A DNA stretch of 64,000 nt from Telluria aromaticivorans (lineage in GTDB: Bacteria; Pseudomonadota; Gammaproteobacteria; Burkholderiales; Burkholderiaceae_D), in assembly GCF_013003915.1 (NCBI RefSeq), contig NZ_JABAIV010000001.1, forward strand, positions 434,001 to 498,000, given 5' to 3'. Below the pieces are notes generated by a model, which was not told where the DNA came from, ran no database searches, and worked only from the letters and a program-made list of their open reading frames with translations. This document shows positions 24,923 to 35,175 of the stretch, piece by piece. Numbering within the stretch: the first letter of the stretch is position 1; the number at the start of each line of letters is the position of its first letter. The translations under genes were made by a program, and so were the position numbers.

Positions 24923-25885
24923 ATGAACTTTGCCGCCTTCCCCGGCCGGCACGGGCGCCTGGTCGTCCTGTGCGGGCTGTCCCTGCTGCTCCACCTGCTG
25001 GTGATCGCGCTGATCGATATGCGGATCACCGAACCGCCGCCTTTCGACGGCGTGCCTGGGCTGGCGGTGCGGCTGGTGGAACCGGCGCCTTCCGCGCCGG
25101 CGCCGGTTCCAGGGCCTGCGCCTGCAGCCGAACCTGCCCTGTCCGCGCCCACACCTGCGCTCACGCCCATTGAACAAGGCCCATCCACCGCTGCGCCTGC
25201 GGCGGCGCCGCTCCCCGCGACGCCTGCCGAAGGCGCCGAGCCGGTCCAGATGCCGAGCCGCTACCGCGTCACCGTGCCGCCCAGCGTGACCCTGTCCTAC
25301 GAGGTGCGCACGGCCGTTGGACCGGAAGGCGAGGCAAGGCTTGCATGGGAAACCGACGGCGTGCAATACCGGCTGGCGCTTGACGGCATCGCCGGGAGCA
25401 TCGAGAGCGAGGGCGGCACCGATGACGCCGGCCTGGCGCCCACGCGCGCCAGCTACCGCCAAGGGCTTGGGCGCGCCGGGATCGCCTTCGACCGCGAACG
25501 CGCCACGATCGTGCTGGAGAGCCTGGGGCGCAGCTTGCGCGACATGCCCGGCAGCCAGGACGGCGCGACGGTGCTGATGCAACTCAGCGGCATCGGGCTG
25601 GCCGACCCCGACCAGTTGCAGGACACGGTGGAGATCTATGTCGCGCGCGCCTCTGGCGCGGCGGTGGAGCGCTACCGCGTGCTGGGCAAGGAACAGCTGG
25701 CGACACCGCTTGGCGCCATGGAGGCGCTGCGGCTGGCGCGCGTGGCGCAGCCTGGTGAATTGCTGATGGAAGTATGGCTGGCCCCTGGCCAAGGATGGCT
25801 GCCGGTGCAGCTGCGCACGACGGCGCCGGACGGCAGCACTCGCACGCAGGCACTCAAGGGAATACAGCGGGTGCCGGCAGGCTAG
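24923..25885 (+). CDS. DUF3108 domain protein with N-terminal membrane anchor
   Basis: The 320-residue product has an N-terminal hydrophobic segment (LVVLCGLSLLLHLLVIALI), an Ala/Pro-rich periplasmic linker (about 55-105) and a C-terminal DUF3108 domain (about 110-310) starting at SRYRVTVPPSVTLSYEVR. The layout resembles TonB (membrane anchor, Pro-rich spacer, periplasmic domain), but no TonB C-terminal signature is visible. DUF3108 proteins are often encoded near cell-envelope or nucleotide genes; function is unknown. It is convergent with prfC, leaving a 19-bp gap. Confidence 0.8.
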   Translation: MNFAAFPGRHGRLVVLCGLSLLLHLLVIALIDMRITEPPPFDGVPGLAVRLVEPAPSAPAPVPGPAPAAEPALSAPTPALTPIEQGPSTAAPAAAPLPATPAEGAEPVQMPSRYRVTVPPSVTLSYEVRTAVGPEGEARLAWETDGVQYRLALDGIAGSIESEGGTDDAGLAPTRASYRQGLGRAGIAFDRERATIVLESLGRSLRDMPGSQDGATVLMQLSGIGLADPDQLQDTVEIYVARASGAAVERYRVLGKEQLATPLGAMEALRLARVAQPGELLMEVWLAPGQGWLPVQLRTTAPDGSTRTQALKGIQRVPAG

Positions 25886-25904
25886 CCGGCGCCCGCAATC
25901 TTGC

Positions 25905-27578
25905 TCAGGCCAGCTTGGCCGCGTGCTCGCGGGTTGCGTGGAAGGTCAGCTTAGGCCAGCGTTCCTGGGTCAGGCGCAGGTTGACGCCAGACGTCGCCAG
26001 GAAGGCCAGGTTGCCGGCAGCATCGTAGGCGACCTGGTGGCCCAGCTGGTTCTCGAAGTCGGACAGGGATTTCTTGTCCTCGCTCGACACCCAGCGCGCG
26101 CTGCTGATGCTGCTGGTCTCGAACACGGCGTCCACGCCATACTCGTTGAGCAGGCGGCTGGCCACGACTTCGAACTGCAGCACGCCGACCGCGCCCAGGA
26201 TCAGGTCCGAACCGAGCACCGGCTTGAACACCTGCACCGCACCCTCTTCGCCCAGTTGCTGCAGGCCCTTGTGGAGCTGCTTCACTTTCAGCGGGTTCCG
26301 GATGCGCACCGTGCGGAACAGGTCTGGGGCGAAATACGGGATGCCGGTAAAGGTCAGCATCTCGCCTTCGGAGAAGCTGTCGCCGATCTGCATGTTGCCG
26401 TGGTTCGGCAGGCCGATGATGTCGCCGGCATAGGCTTCCTCGACCTGTTCGCGGCTCGAGGCCATGAAAGTCACGACGGACGAGAGCTTGACATCGCGCT
26501 GCAATCGCAGGTGCTTGACCTTCATGCCCTTCTCGAAACGGCCCGAGCACACGCGCAGGAAGGCGATGCGGTCGCGGTGGGCCGGGTCCATGTTGGCCTG
26601 GATCTTGAAGACGAAGCCCGAGAACTTCGGCTCTTCCGGCTCGACCGCGCGCACGGTGGCGTCGCGTTCGCGCGGGGCCGGGGCCCAGTCGACCAGCGCC
26701 GACAGGATCTCGCGTACGCCGAAGTTGTTGATCGCCGAACCGAAGAACACCGGGGTCTGCACGCCCGACAGGAAGCGCTCCAGGTCGAAGGTATGCGAGG
26801 CGCCGTGCACCAGTTCCACTTCCATCTTCAGCTGCTCGATCTCGAGCGGGAACATGGCGGCAAGCTTCGGGTTGTCGATGCCCTTGACGATCTCGAAGGC
26901 GCCGTCGGCTTTCTCTTCGCCCGCCTTGAACAGCATGATCTCGTCCTTCAGCAGGTGGTATACGCCGCGGAAGTTCTTGCCCATGCCGATTGGCCAGGTC
27001 ACCGGCGCGCACTCGATCTTCAGCACCGATTCGACTTCGTCGAGCAGTTCGAGCGGATCGCGGGTTTCGCGGTCCATCTTGTTCATGAAGGTGACGATCG
27101 GGGTGTCGCGCATGCGGCACACGCCCAGCAGCTTGATGGTCTGCTCTTCCACGCCCTTGGCCGCGTCGATCACCATCAGCGCCGAGTCGACCGCGGTCAG
27201 CACCCTGTAGGTGTCTTCCGAGAAGTCCTGGTGGCCCGGGGTGTCGAGCAGGTTGACGACGTGGTCGCGGAACTCGAACTGCATCACCGAGGACGCGACC
27301 GAAATGCCGCGCTGCTTCTCGATGTCCATCCAGTCCGAGGTCGCGTGGCGGCCGCTCTTGCGGCCCTTGACGGTACCGGCGAGCTGGATCGCGCCCGAGA
27401 ACAGCAGCAGCTTTTCGGTGAGCGTGGTCTTGCCGGCATCCGGGTGGGAAATGATGCCGAAGGTGCGGCGGCGCGCGACTTCGCGCGGGATCAGGCCATC
27501 CTGGCGGTTCGCCGGGGTGGTGGCATTGGCCGCGTCAGCTGCGCTGTCGTCGGCGGTAAATTCGGTATCGTTGGGCAT
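25905..27578 (-). CDS. prfC: Peptide chain release factor 3
   Basis: The 557-residue GTPase recycles release factors RF1/RF2 after peptide release. The GTP-binding motif SHPDAGKTT is at about residues 44-52. [12 protein letters not shown] (switch I) and [14 protein letters not shown] (switch II) follow, then NKMDRE, the translation-factor beta barrels and the family C-terminus. It is about 28 residues longer than E. coli RF3 through an acidic N-terminal extension ([15 protein letters not shown]). The ATG at 27578 has an AAGG site. Confidence 0.96.
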   Translation of the reverse strand: MPNDTEFTADDSAADAANATTPANRQDGLIPREVARRRTFGIISHPDAGKTTLTEKLLLFSGAIQLAGTVKGRKSGRHATSDWMDIEKQRGISVASSVMQFEFRDHVVNLLDTPGHQDFSEDTYRVLTAVDSALMVIDAAKGVEEQTIKLLGVCRMRDTPIVTFMNKMDRETRDPLELLDEVESVLKIECAPVTWPIGMGKNFRGVYHLLKDEIMLFKAGEEKADGAFEIVKGIDNPKLAAMFPLEIEQLKMEVELVHGASHTFDLERFLSGVQTPVFFGSAINNFGVREILSALVDWAPAPRERDATVRAVEPEEPKFSGFVFKIQANMDPAHRDRIAFLRVCSGRFEKGMKVKHLRLQRDVKLSSVVTFMASSREQVEEAYAGDIIGLPNHGNMQIGDSFSEGEMLTFTGIPYFAPDLFRTVRIRNPLKVKQLHKGLQQLGEEGAVQVFKPVLGSDLILGAVGVLQFEVVASRLLNEYGVDAVFETSSISSARWVSSEDKKSLSDFENQLGHQVAYDAAGNLAFLATSGVNLRLTQERWPKLTFHATREHAAKLA

Positions 27579-27712
27579 AGTCGAGCCTTGCTAAGCGGCC
27601 CTTGGGAGAAAACCCTCGATTTTACCGATTCCCGGCCATCCCGTGTTAGAAGATTCGTGCGCGGCCAGCCCAGAAAGAGCCGGCCGCGCATCTTCCCGCA
27701 GGCGCGGCGGCC

Positions 27713-30700
27713 TTACTCGCGCACGCGGCGCCAGCCGGCGCGGCGGGTTGGCTTGGTCACTGCCGGATTGTGGTCCTTGGTGACGGTCTTGCCGTCGGCC
27801 GTGGTGGCAATGGTCTTGGTCTCGCCGTTCGGCAGGCCGATGTTGATGAAACCGACCACCGCCGAGTTGTTCGACAGGGTCTCGCCGGCGTTCTCGCGCA
27901 CCGGCTTGGCCGTACACAGGTCGAGCTCATAGATATTACTGGTGCCGCCCACCGAGCAGGCCGTCGAGGAGCTCGGCACGTTGGTGACGGCGGTCAGGGT
28001 GCCCAGCACGATCTTCGGGTCGAGGTTGATGCGCTCGCCGGTGTTCTTGTCGAAGTCGACATACCAGCCGGCCTTGGTGCCGAGGTCCACGTTGGCGCCG
28101 GCGATCGTGTAGGTATCGCCCGCCGCGCCCTCGATCTTGGTCAGCGTCTGCTTGCTCATCATGGTCTCGCTGCGCCACTGCGCCGCGCTCAAGGCCACGC
28201 CCGAATCGCGCAGCACATAGGCCGACTGGACCGCACTGCTGCCGACATCGGTGATGTCCAGCAGGCGGCCGGTGCCGAAAGCCACGACGCGCTGCGCTTC
28301 CGGCACCGTGGTGCCCTCCTCGGTCGTGACTTCGACCCGGCACAGGGCCACGTCGGGGCGGGTGGTGATCGGCTGGCCGGCGCCGGCGTCGCCCATCTTC
28401 ACCATGCGCACGGTGCCCGGGCTGGTGAAGTCGAAGCGCCACATCTGGCCGAGGTTGTCGCCGCCGTAGACATAGCTCACCAGCGGGTCGGTACTCGGGT
28501 TGTTGGTGATCGCGGTGATCTTGGCGAGCCCCGAAGGTGTCGTCGTGGAGCCGGAATTGGTCGTGATACGGTCGAGCACAGCGCCATTGGCCACGTCGAC
28601 CACGAAAATATAGCCCTTGCCGCTGCCGCTGTTGACGTTGTCCACGCCCGGGATATTGTTATAGCCCGAGGTCAGGAACACCACCCAGTGTTCTACTCCG
28701 GCGGCGTTTTTCCAGGTGCCGAACTGCGGGTTACCGAAGGACAGTCCTATCTCCGGCTCATGGTTGGCGCCGCTGCAGACGGTGGCGTCGGCGCAGGTTT
28801 CCCACAGTGCCCGCGGCTGGGCCGGATCCGTGATGTCGAGCGCATAGTAGCCGCGCCCGCCCGCGTTCAGGCCGGCCACCAGCACGGTGCGCCATTCGCC
28901 GTCGATCTGCACGTCGCTCACCTCGGGCGAGCCGTCCACCGTGTACTGGTGGTTGGTGCCGTAGTTGACGCTGGCCTGCACGGGCAGCTTCTTCATCGTG
29001 ATGCGCGGGACGTAGGCCCACAGTTCTTCGCCGTTGGCGGCATTGAAGGCGTGCAGCATGCCGTCGTTGGCGGCGGCATAGATGGTGCCGGAGCGCGACT
29101 TGTGCTCCACCTTGAAGTCGTTATAGCCGGGGCGCGCGTAGTGCTTGCGCGGGTCGCGCGCGAAAGCCGGCTTGGCCGAGGCGATGTCGCCGAGCACGAT
29201 CGGCACAGCGGTGCTCAGGCCGGGGCCGAAGGTCTCGGTCGGCGTATAGGCACGGAAGACGGTGTCGTTGGCGTATTGCTGGCGCCCGCGCAGCCAGTTC
29301 ACGAGGTTCGTGCCGCCGTTGGCGATGGCGCGGTTGGCGGCGGAAAGATTGGCGCATTGCGACAGCGAGCTGCACTTGTCGTCGAACCAGGCCTTCTCGG
29401 TGTCCGTCATGGCCTCGTACGCAAAGTCCTTGAGGGTGCGGGTCGCCGGGTCGAGCATCTTGATGCTGCGCGTGTCGCCGGTGTCGCTCACCTTCAGCCC
29501 GACGGTAAAGGACGAATTCCACACGTCCGTATTGCCGACGATGCCGGTCACGGTGTCGATCTTGCGCTTGGTGAGCTGGCCATACCACCTCACGGTCGTG
29601 AAGGTCGCCGAGAAGATGTCGTTGTCGAATTGCGAGATGTTCGGGGTCGACGTCGCCGAGGCCGCGGCGGCGCCGACCTTGACCTCGATGGTCGACAGGG
29701 CTTCGCGCAGTCCGTCCACCACCTGCAGCGGGTCCGAAGCGGAGAAATACTTGCCATGGCCATTGATGGCGGCATGCCACAGGTCGTCCACGCGCGACTG
29801 GAAGGCGGCCGATCCGCTGTTGTCGCCAGTCTTCGGGTCGGGCCAGACGTAGGCGCCGTTGTTATTCCACGGGCAGCCGCTGGTCACGCCGGTGATCACC
29901 TTGTACAGGTCGCCGCCGAGGATGACGCCCTTGTCGTAGTTGGGCTCATAGGTCATGACGCCGTCCACGCCCAGGCCGAGCGCATAGGTCTTCATGTGCA
30001 GGCGGGTGTTCTCGCCCGAGCCCGCCGGCACCAGGCCGGGCTTGGTCCAGTCTTCGAGCCCGTTGCGCAGCGACGCGGTCCCGGTATTCGAGCCGCCGTT
30101 GTACCAGTACAGCGCGACGTCGGCCAGGGAATTCGCGGTCTGGGTGCTGGTATCGACACAGCCCTTCGAACGCAGGCAGAAACGCTGGGCGTTTTCCCGG
30201 TTGTCGTTGTTGACGACGGTGGCGGCGGCGTTGCCGTTCCAGTAGCCGTCGGTGGTCACGAAGGTGAAGTTCTGCTGGCACGCGAACTGCACCACTTCCT
30301 GGCCCGTGCCATAGTCGTAGGGCGACTGGTTGGCGTACATCTTGCCGATCGCGTGCAAGGCCTGGCGAATCGGGGTCGACTGGCTGCCGTTCATGGCGTA
30401 CAGGGAGGTGTACCAGCTGCTACGGTGGTTGCCGGAGAACGGACGCGGCTTGGTCATCGTGCCTTCGGCTGCCGCGATCGACAGCGAGACCAGGCCGACG
30501 TTGTAGTTGTCGTTGATCGGCTGGAAGGCATGGCCGACGGCCGTCTTCATCATCTGGTTCCGGGTCTTGTAATAACCGTACCAGTTGGCGAAATTGGTCA
30601 TTTCCTCGTCATAGGTGCAGCTCGCACCCGCGCAATCCGTACGGTTGATTTCCTTCGGATAGCTGTTGCGGGTCGAGACGATGTCGGTGCGTGCAAATAC

Positions 30701-32290
30701 CGTCGCGCCCAGGTCGGTGGCGGTGGCCGGTACCGCATCGCTGACCGAAGCAGAAGTCCCGAACGTCAGGTTGCCCTGGTTGCTGAGCGAGCCGAGCGCG
30801 ATGTTCTTGCCGCCGACGCTACCCGTTTCGACCAGGCAGACGGTGGTGCTGGAAGCCGCCTGGCAGACCGCGCCGCTGCCGGCGGTGCCGCCGATATAGG
30901 CGGTCAGGTTGCCCTGGGTGCCGATTTTGTTGCGAATCGCCGTTGCCACCGCGGATGCGCTGGCGCTCTTGGCAAAGCTCAGGGTGCCAGTGAACAGACC
31001 AGTGCCGCCGTAGCTCACTTGCGACAGGACCTGCACTTTGCTGCTGCTCGCCGAACCGCTGACCGTCAACAGCGCCGTGGCGGCGGTGCCGGAATTCACC
31101 GTCAGGACGGTGCCGGCGCGGCTGTCGTCCGATTGCGGGAAGCAAGGGGGGGTCGCCTTGCCGCTGGTGCCAGCCGGGCAGCCGATCGGCACGACCGCGA
31201 CCACGTTGTCGGCATCGAGGGTGATACCCAGGCTCGCGCAGGACGGCACGCCGCCGCCGGTCGGGTTGCGCAGGCAGGCGGTGAATTGCGCGGCCAGGCC
31301 GGTCTTGGCAATGATCGACGCCGCCAGCGCGTTGGCGGTGGCCTGCTGCTTGGCGGCGCTGTTGGTGCCGCTGCTCGCCGTGACGGCGACGTTGGTAATG
31401 GTCTGGGGGCCGGCTTCGGTGGTCGCCGTAACGCTGTTGATGGTCATCGGGTTGCTGCCGCTGGAAGCGCCGATGGTAATCGTGCCATACCAGATCGCCA
31501 CGCGCGCGATATCGCCGAAGCGGGGGTACTTGAAGTTGCCGACATACTTGGACTGGCAGTTTGTCAGCGCGGTGGAATCGCACCACCGCACCTTGGCCGG
31601 CACGGTGTAGTCGGCCGGCGGCGGCGCATTCACCGCGACCGCGCGGCAGTTGGTCATGGCCGCATTGGTGCAGTACTCGGCCACGTTGATCGTGTAGTAG
31701 TAGGGATTGGCGGTGAAGGAGTACGCGTTGTAGCGGCTGTTGTTCGGATAGCTGTAGCCCGCGCGGTTGACGCTGCAGTTGCTGCCGCTGTCGCCATCGC
31801 ACCACTTCAGGTCAGGGAAGCCCGTGACCAGGTTGGTCGTGTTGTTGCCGGCGCCGAGCAGGTCGGTCCGGTTGACGCCAAATCCATCCGTGGTTACCGA
31901 GGTCCAGTTGCTGGTGTTGGCGCGGTTCAGGCTCGGGTAGAAGCTGCCGTCGGCCTTGACCGGCGGGCTGTAGCGCACTTGCGGGTTGTAGTACTGCTTG
32001 TTGAAGTCGGGGCTGGAAAACGGCGGATCGCCGACACGGCAGCCGCGGGTGCCGCCGCCCATCGTGGCGCGCGAACGGCAGGTGATGCCGTCGTCGACGT
32101 AGTCGGGCGTGAAGGTGCTGGTCATCGAGCCCGAGTTATCGTACAGGAGCATCAGGTTCGGCTTGACCGCGCCGCTGCCGGTGATGTTCAGAAGGGGCAG
32201 CTGGGCGATGGCGGTCGGGTCGGCGTGCGCCGGTTGGATGCACAGCGCCAGGGCCAGCAGGGACAGGAGTCGAAGATAGATGCGGTTCAT
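27713..32290 (-). CDS. pilY1: Type IV pilus tip protein PilY1/PilC, enlarged
   Basis: The ~1525-residue secreted adhesin and pilus-biogenesis factor has a signal peptide (LSLLALALCIQPAHA). A von Willebrand A-like N-terminal domain has a MIDAS-like DNSGSMTS at 51-58. A C-terminal beta-propeller (PilY1 family) begins around residue 1060. It is ~350 residues longer than typical PilY1. Much of the excess is a Thr/Ser/Ala-rich block at about 287-530, inserted in the vWA region. The ATG at 32290 is chosen by the signal peptide. It is last in the pilE-fimT-pilV-pilW-pilX-pilY1 operon. Confidence 0.93.
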   Translation of the reverse strand: MNRIYLRLLSLLALALCIQPAHADPTAIAQLPLLNITGSGAVKPNLMLLYDNSGSMTSTFTPDYVDDGITCRSRATMGGGTRGCRVGDPPFSSPDFNKQYYNPQVRYSPPVKADGSFYPSLNRANTSNWTSVTTDGFGVNRTDLLGAGNNTTNLVTGFPDLKWCDGDSGSNCSVNRAGYSYPNNSRYNAYSFTANPYYYTINVAEYCTNAAMTNCRAVAVNAPPPADYTVPAKVRWCDSTALTNCQSKYVGNFKYPRFGDIARVAIWYGTITIGASSGSNPMTINSVTATTEAGPQTITNVAVTASSGTNSAAKQQATANALAASIIAKTGLAAQFTACLRNPTGGGVPSCASLGITLDADNVVAVVPIGCPAGTSGKATPPCFPQSDDSRAGTVLTVNSGTAATALLTVSGSASSSKVQVLSQVSYGGTGLFTGTLSFAKSASASAVATAIRNKIGTQGNLTAYIGGTAGSGAVCQAASSTTVCLVETGSVGGKNIALGSLSNQGNLTFGTSASVSDAVPATATDLGATVFARTDIVSTRNSYPKEINRTDCAGASCTYDEEMTNFANWYGYYKTRNQMMKTAVGHAFQPINDNYNVGLVSLSIAAAEGTMTKPRPFSGNHRSSWYTSLYAMNGSQSTPIRQALHAIGKMYANQSPYDYGTGQEVVQFACQQNFTFVTTDGYWNGNAAATVVNNDNRENAQRFCLRSKGCVDTSTQTANSLADVALYWYNGGSNTGTASLRNGLEDWTKPGLVPAGSGENTRLHMKTYALGLGVDGVMTYEPNYDKGVILGGDLYKVITGVTSGCPWNNNGAYVWPDPKTGDNSGSAAFQSRVDDLWHAAINGHGKYFSASDPLQVVDGLREALSTIEVKVGAAAASATSTPNISQFDNDIFSATFTTVRWYGQLTKRKIDTVTGIVGNTDVWNSSFTVGLKVSDTGDTRSIKMLDPATRTLKDFAYEAMTDTEKAWFDDKCSSLSQCANLSAANRAIANGGTNLVNWLRGRQQYANDTVFRAYTPTETFGPGLSTAVPIVLGDIASAKPAFARDPRKHYARPGYNDFKVEHKSRSGTIYAAANDGMLHAFNAANGEELWAYVPRITMKKLPVQASVNYGTNHQYTVDGSPEVSDVQIDGEWRTVLVAGLNAGGRGYYALDITDPAQPRALWETCADATVCSGANHEPEIGLSFGNPQFGTWKNAAGVEHWVVFLTSGYNNIPGVDNVNSGSGKGYIFVVDVANGAVLDRITTNSGSTTTPSGLAKITAITNNPSTDPLVSYVYGGDNLGQMWRFDFTSPGTVRMVKMGDAGAGQPITTRPDVALCRVEVTTEEGTTVPEAQRVVAFGTGRLLDITDVGSSAVQSAYVLRDSGVALSAAQWRSETMMSKQTLTKIEGAAGDTYTIAGANVDLGTKAGWYVDFDKNTGERINLDPKIVLGTLTAVTNVPSSSTACSVGGTSNIYELDLCTAKPVRENAGETLSNNSAVVGFINIGLPNGETKTIATTADGKTVTKDHNPAVTKPTRRAGWRRVRE

Positions 32291-32331
32291 ATGCGTTCCG
32301 ATAACAAAATTGCGGCGCCGGTCGTGAAGAC

Positions 32332-32919
32332 TCAGGCGCCGATCAGGACCACCATCTGGGTGACCACATTGCCGCCCTTCGGACCGTCGATGCGGGCGGT
32401 GATGACGTAGTGAAGCTGCGGCACGCCCGCATACACCGGCGCGTCCGAGGCCAGGCTGTCGCCCAGCCGCACCGTATTGCCCAGCTCCGCGGTGTTGACC
32501 GCGGTCTGCACGCACGAATTGTCCGGGTGGCTGTAGACCACGTCGAGGGCGCACATGCGGTGGATCACGTAGCGGATCTGGTTAAGATTCACGTCCTGGA
32601 CCACGACCGAGCCGTCCCAGAAGTCGGCCGAGCGCACCGTGTCCTTGGTGTTGAGGGTGGCGCGGTAGCCCTGAGCCGCCACGTGGCTGTCGAGCAGCGC
32701 CTTGTTGGTCGCTGCCGTGGCGCTGAGCCACTGGAAGCCCGCATGCAGGCCGAAATCGGCAGCGCGCGCCAGTGCCGCGTCGTTGGCGAGATTCGAGGCG
32801 GTCAGGGTGGTCGAATTGCTCGACTTGAGCAGGTAGATGCTCGACACGAGCATCACCAGCAGCATGATCAGCATGACCGGCAGCGCGATGCCGCGCTGGC
32901 TGTGATTGACGGGTTTCAT
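32332..32919 (-). CDS. pilX: Type IV pilus minor pilin PilX-like
   Basis: The 195-residue minor pilin has a short leader and hydrophobic helix (QRGIALPVMLIMLLVMLVSSIYLLKSS). The cleavage Gly is followed by Ile, and the usual Glu at +5 is replaced, as in other PilX proteins. The ATG at 32919 overlaps the pilW stop (ATGA). PilX helps assemble the PilY1-containing tip complex. Confidence 0.88.
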   Translation of the reverse strand: MKPVNHSQRGIALPVMLIMLLVMLVSSIYLLKSSNSTTLTASNLANDAALARAADFGLHAGFQWLSATAATNKALLDSHVAAQGYRATLNTKDTVRSADFWDGSVVVQDVNLNQIRYVIHRMCALDVVYSHPDNSCVQTAVNTAELGNTVRLGDSLASDAPVYAGVPQLHYVITARIDGPKGGNVVTQMVVLIGA

Positions 32920-34121
32920 GATGCGGTCGGCCTCCAGCCCGCATTGCGCAGCGGGACGATGGTTTCGAAAACGCGGTAGCGGTAGCAGCGCCAATTCACC
33001 GGGTCGTCGGCGACGGCCACGTCGACCGTCACCGACACCGCGGCCACGCTCTGCGCGTCGGCGTTCGCGAACACGGTTGGCCGCACGGTCGTGGCAGTGC
33101 ACTCGCCGGTCGTGGCATCCGGGCGCTCTGGATTCTTTGCCCGCGCCACCACGGCGATGCGCAGCGCCGCGACGTGCTGGTAGTCGCCGGCGCCGCCAAC
33201 CACGCCGTCGCCGTCGGCGTCGATCATGGCGGCCGACCAGCGGCCGATGCGCATGCCCTCTTCCGGCGTGAACAGGTCGCCGGTACGGGTATCGAAACCG
33301 TATTGCGCCTTGAGCGAGACGATGTTGTCGGCCACGGCCTGCGAGTCTTCGCCGGAACCGGCCAGGTCGGTCGCACGCAGGCGCAGGTAGCCGCTGTCCA
33401 CCGACCAGGTGCGCAGCGCCAGGTTGGCGCCGGGGCCGAGGTTGAAGATGCGCGAGGCGCCGCCCACATACTGAGCGCCGAGGGCGCCGCTGTTGAAACG
33501 GTAGCCGGCATTGGCGATCATCACGAATTGCTGCGACGGCGGCGGCGCCAGGTCATCGGGGTCGGACGAGACCTGGGCCAGCGAACAGCGCCCGCCCGGT
33601 TGCCCGGGCGCGACGAGGAGCACGTCACCCTGCGAGAATCCATAAGGCACCCGGTCGACGTCGATGCGGGTGCCGCCGATATAGTCGGTAGTGATGCCGA
33701 GCGTGCCCGTGCCGCTGAGCGAGCTGCCGGCGTACAGAGAGAGACGGTCGGGGGCCGCACCATTCACCCCTGCCGCACCCGGCTCGATGATGGCGGCGGC
33801 CAGCGGCCGCACCACGGCGGCGCCGCGCGTTGCCGGCGCCAGCTCGTAGCCGTCGACATCCTCCAGTTCCGTGTCGCAGCCGACGATCAGGGGGTCGTTC
33901 AGGCCGAAGCCCGCATGCTCGGCGTCGCTGCTGATCGAGAACATGGCCACCATCCCGTTCTGCATCGAATCGGAGCCGCCCAGCGCGGCCTGCTTGTTGC
34001 GCTCGGCGTCGGTCATCATGCGGGTGGCGAACAGCACCGCCAACAGGCCGATGACGACGCTGACCATCAGTTCGACCAGCGAAAAACCGGCAGCGCGCGG
34101 GAATGCATGGAAGGTCTTCAT
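32916..34121 (-). CDS. pilW: Type IV pilus minor pilin PilW-like
   Basis: The 401-residue minor pilin has a prepilin signature PRAAGFSLVELMVSVVIGLL (G/F cleavage, Glu at +5). PilW proteins are the larger minor pilins, consistent with this length. The mature part carries several Cys residues (QPGGRCSLAQ, VGCDTE) suitable for disulfides. The start overlaps the pilV stop by 4 bases. It should be processed by PilD, which is not in the window, and join the tip complex. Confidence 0.9.
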   Translation of the reverse strand: MKTFHAFPRAAGFSLVELMVSVVIGLLAVLFATRMMTDAERNKQAALGGSDSMQNGMVAMFSISSDAEHAGFGLNDPLIVGCDTELEDVDGYELAPATRGAAVVRPLAAAIIEPGAAGVNGAAPDRLSLYAGSSLSGTGTLGITTDYIGGTRIDVDRVPYGFSQGDVLLVAPGQPGGRCSLAQVSSDPDDLAPPPSQQFVMIANAGYRFNSGALGAQYVGGASRIFNLGPGANLALRTWSVDSGYLRLRATDLAGSGEDSQAVADNIVSLKAQYGFDTRTGDLFTPEEGMRIGRWSAAMIDADGDGVVGGAGDYQHVAALRIAVVARAKNPERPDATTGECTATTVRPTVFANADAQSVAAVSVTVDVAVADDPVNWRCYRYRVFETIVPLRNAGWRPTAS

Positions 34122-34552
34122 AAGGACCCCGCGATATACGAAGTGATCGTGTGGTTGTTCAGCGGCGTATCCGCCTTGCGGCGCCAGCTGATGGCGATGT
34201 TCACCACGGCCGGGGCGGTTGTCGTCGCCGCGGTAACGCCGACGACCACCGTCGCGCCGGGCACCAGGCGCCGGGTCTCGGTATGCCACGCCGCGAGGCG
34301 GGCCGATGGCACGTCATTGGACGCCAGCCGGTAGGATTCGAGGTTCGCCAGGTCGGTGTTCATCACGCCGAGCAGCTTGTTGGCTGCGATGGCCGCCTCG
34401 GCGCGCATGCCGGCGTCCGACAGCGCCGAATAGGCGCGCGCCTGCAGGCCGATGGTGCCGAGCAGGCCAATGGCGAGGATGACTACCGCCAGCAGCGCCT
34501 CCAGCAGCGCGACGCCGCGCTGCGCGTGGATGGTGGGGACACGGCGCATCAT
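34118..34552 (-). CDS. pilV: Type IV pilus minor pilin PilV-like
   Basis: The 144-residue minor pilin has signature QRGVALLEALLAVVILAIGLLG. The residue after the cleavage Gly is Val instead of Phe or Met, but Glu at +5 is kept. The first of two tandem ATGs (34552) overlaps the fimT stop (ATGA) and is chosen for that coupling. It belongs to the priming tip complex. Confidence 0.88.
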   Translation of the reverse strand: MMRRVPTIHAQRGVALLEALLAVVILAIGLLGTIGLQARAYSALSDAGMRAEAAIAANKLLGVMNTDLANLESYRLASNDVPSARLAAWHTETRRLVPGATVVVGVTAATTTAPAVVNIAISWRRKADTPLNNHTITSYIAGSL

Positions 34553-35175
34553 TCCGGGCACCTGCGCGAGTCGGCAGCGGGCGCGGCGGGGTCGCATTTG
34601 GCGGCAATGCCGGCCAGCGTGAGCACCAGGCTGGAGGACGGGAAGTCGGCACCGTCGCCAGCGGCCGGCGCCAGGTCGATCCGCATCATGCGGGTGCCGA
34701 CCTGGGTGTCGACCCAGCCGAGCGGGGTGAAATAGACCTCGAGATCGTCGCCCGGCCCGGGGCTGACCGACAGGCGGTCGGTGCCGGGCAGCACGTCGGC
34801 ATTGCGGGCGATCGACGTATAGCCGGCGCCGGCGTCCTGCGCCGGCCTGACTGCATCGTCGGTCGTCGACCACCCGCCGCCCTCGTCGTTGCAGGGGGAA
34901 TCAGGGGTCGGGAAGCACAGGTCGACGCGCCAGTCGTACTGGCCGCTGACGGCGTTCCGGCTCAGAACCAGGCGGCTGGCGCTGTTATGGGTCAGCGCCT
35001 GGGCCCGCGCGAGGGTCAGGCCTTCGGCGTAGAACTGGGTGGCAGCGGCGGCCTTGGTGGAGGCGACCCAGTCCACCATGCGCGGCACGCCCACGGCCAG
35101 CAGGGTTGCGAACACGGCGAGCGTGACCATGGCCTCGACCAGGGTGAAGCCGCGCTGGGCGTTTATTGGGTGCAC
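34549..35175 (-). CDS. fimT: GspH/FimT family minor pilin
   Basis: The 208-residue product has a classic type IV prepilin leader (MHPINAQRGFTLVEAMVTLA) and the GspH/FimT-type C-terminal domain. It is the homologue of FimU/FimT of Pseudomonas minor-pilin clusters. The first 13 bp overlap the pilE 3' end, indicating coupled translation. Confidence 0.9.
   Translation of the reverse strand: MHPINAQRGFTLVEAMVTLAVFATLLAVGVPRMVDWVASTKAAAATQFYAEGLTLARAQALTHNSASRLVLSRNAVSGQYDWRVDLCFPTPDSPCNDEGGGWSTTDDAVRPAQDAGAGYTSIARNADVLPGTDRLSVSPGPGDDLEVYFTPLGWVDTQVGTRMMRIDLAPAAGDGADFPSSSLVLTLAGIAAKCDPAAPAADSRRCPE

Noticed and set aside
27770..32410. 1546-codon open frame antisense to pilY1
   Set aside because: The GC-rich codon bias of pilY1 leaves stops rare on the opposite strand. 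The translation is low-complexity His/Arg/Gly/Val with no domain, and pilY1 has signal peptide, vWA and propeller features.
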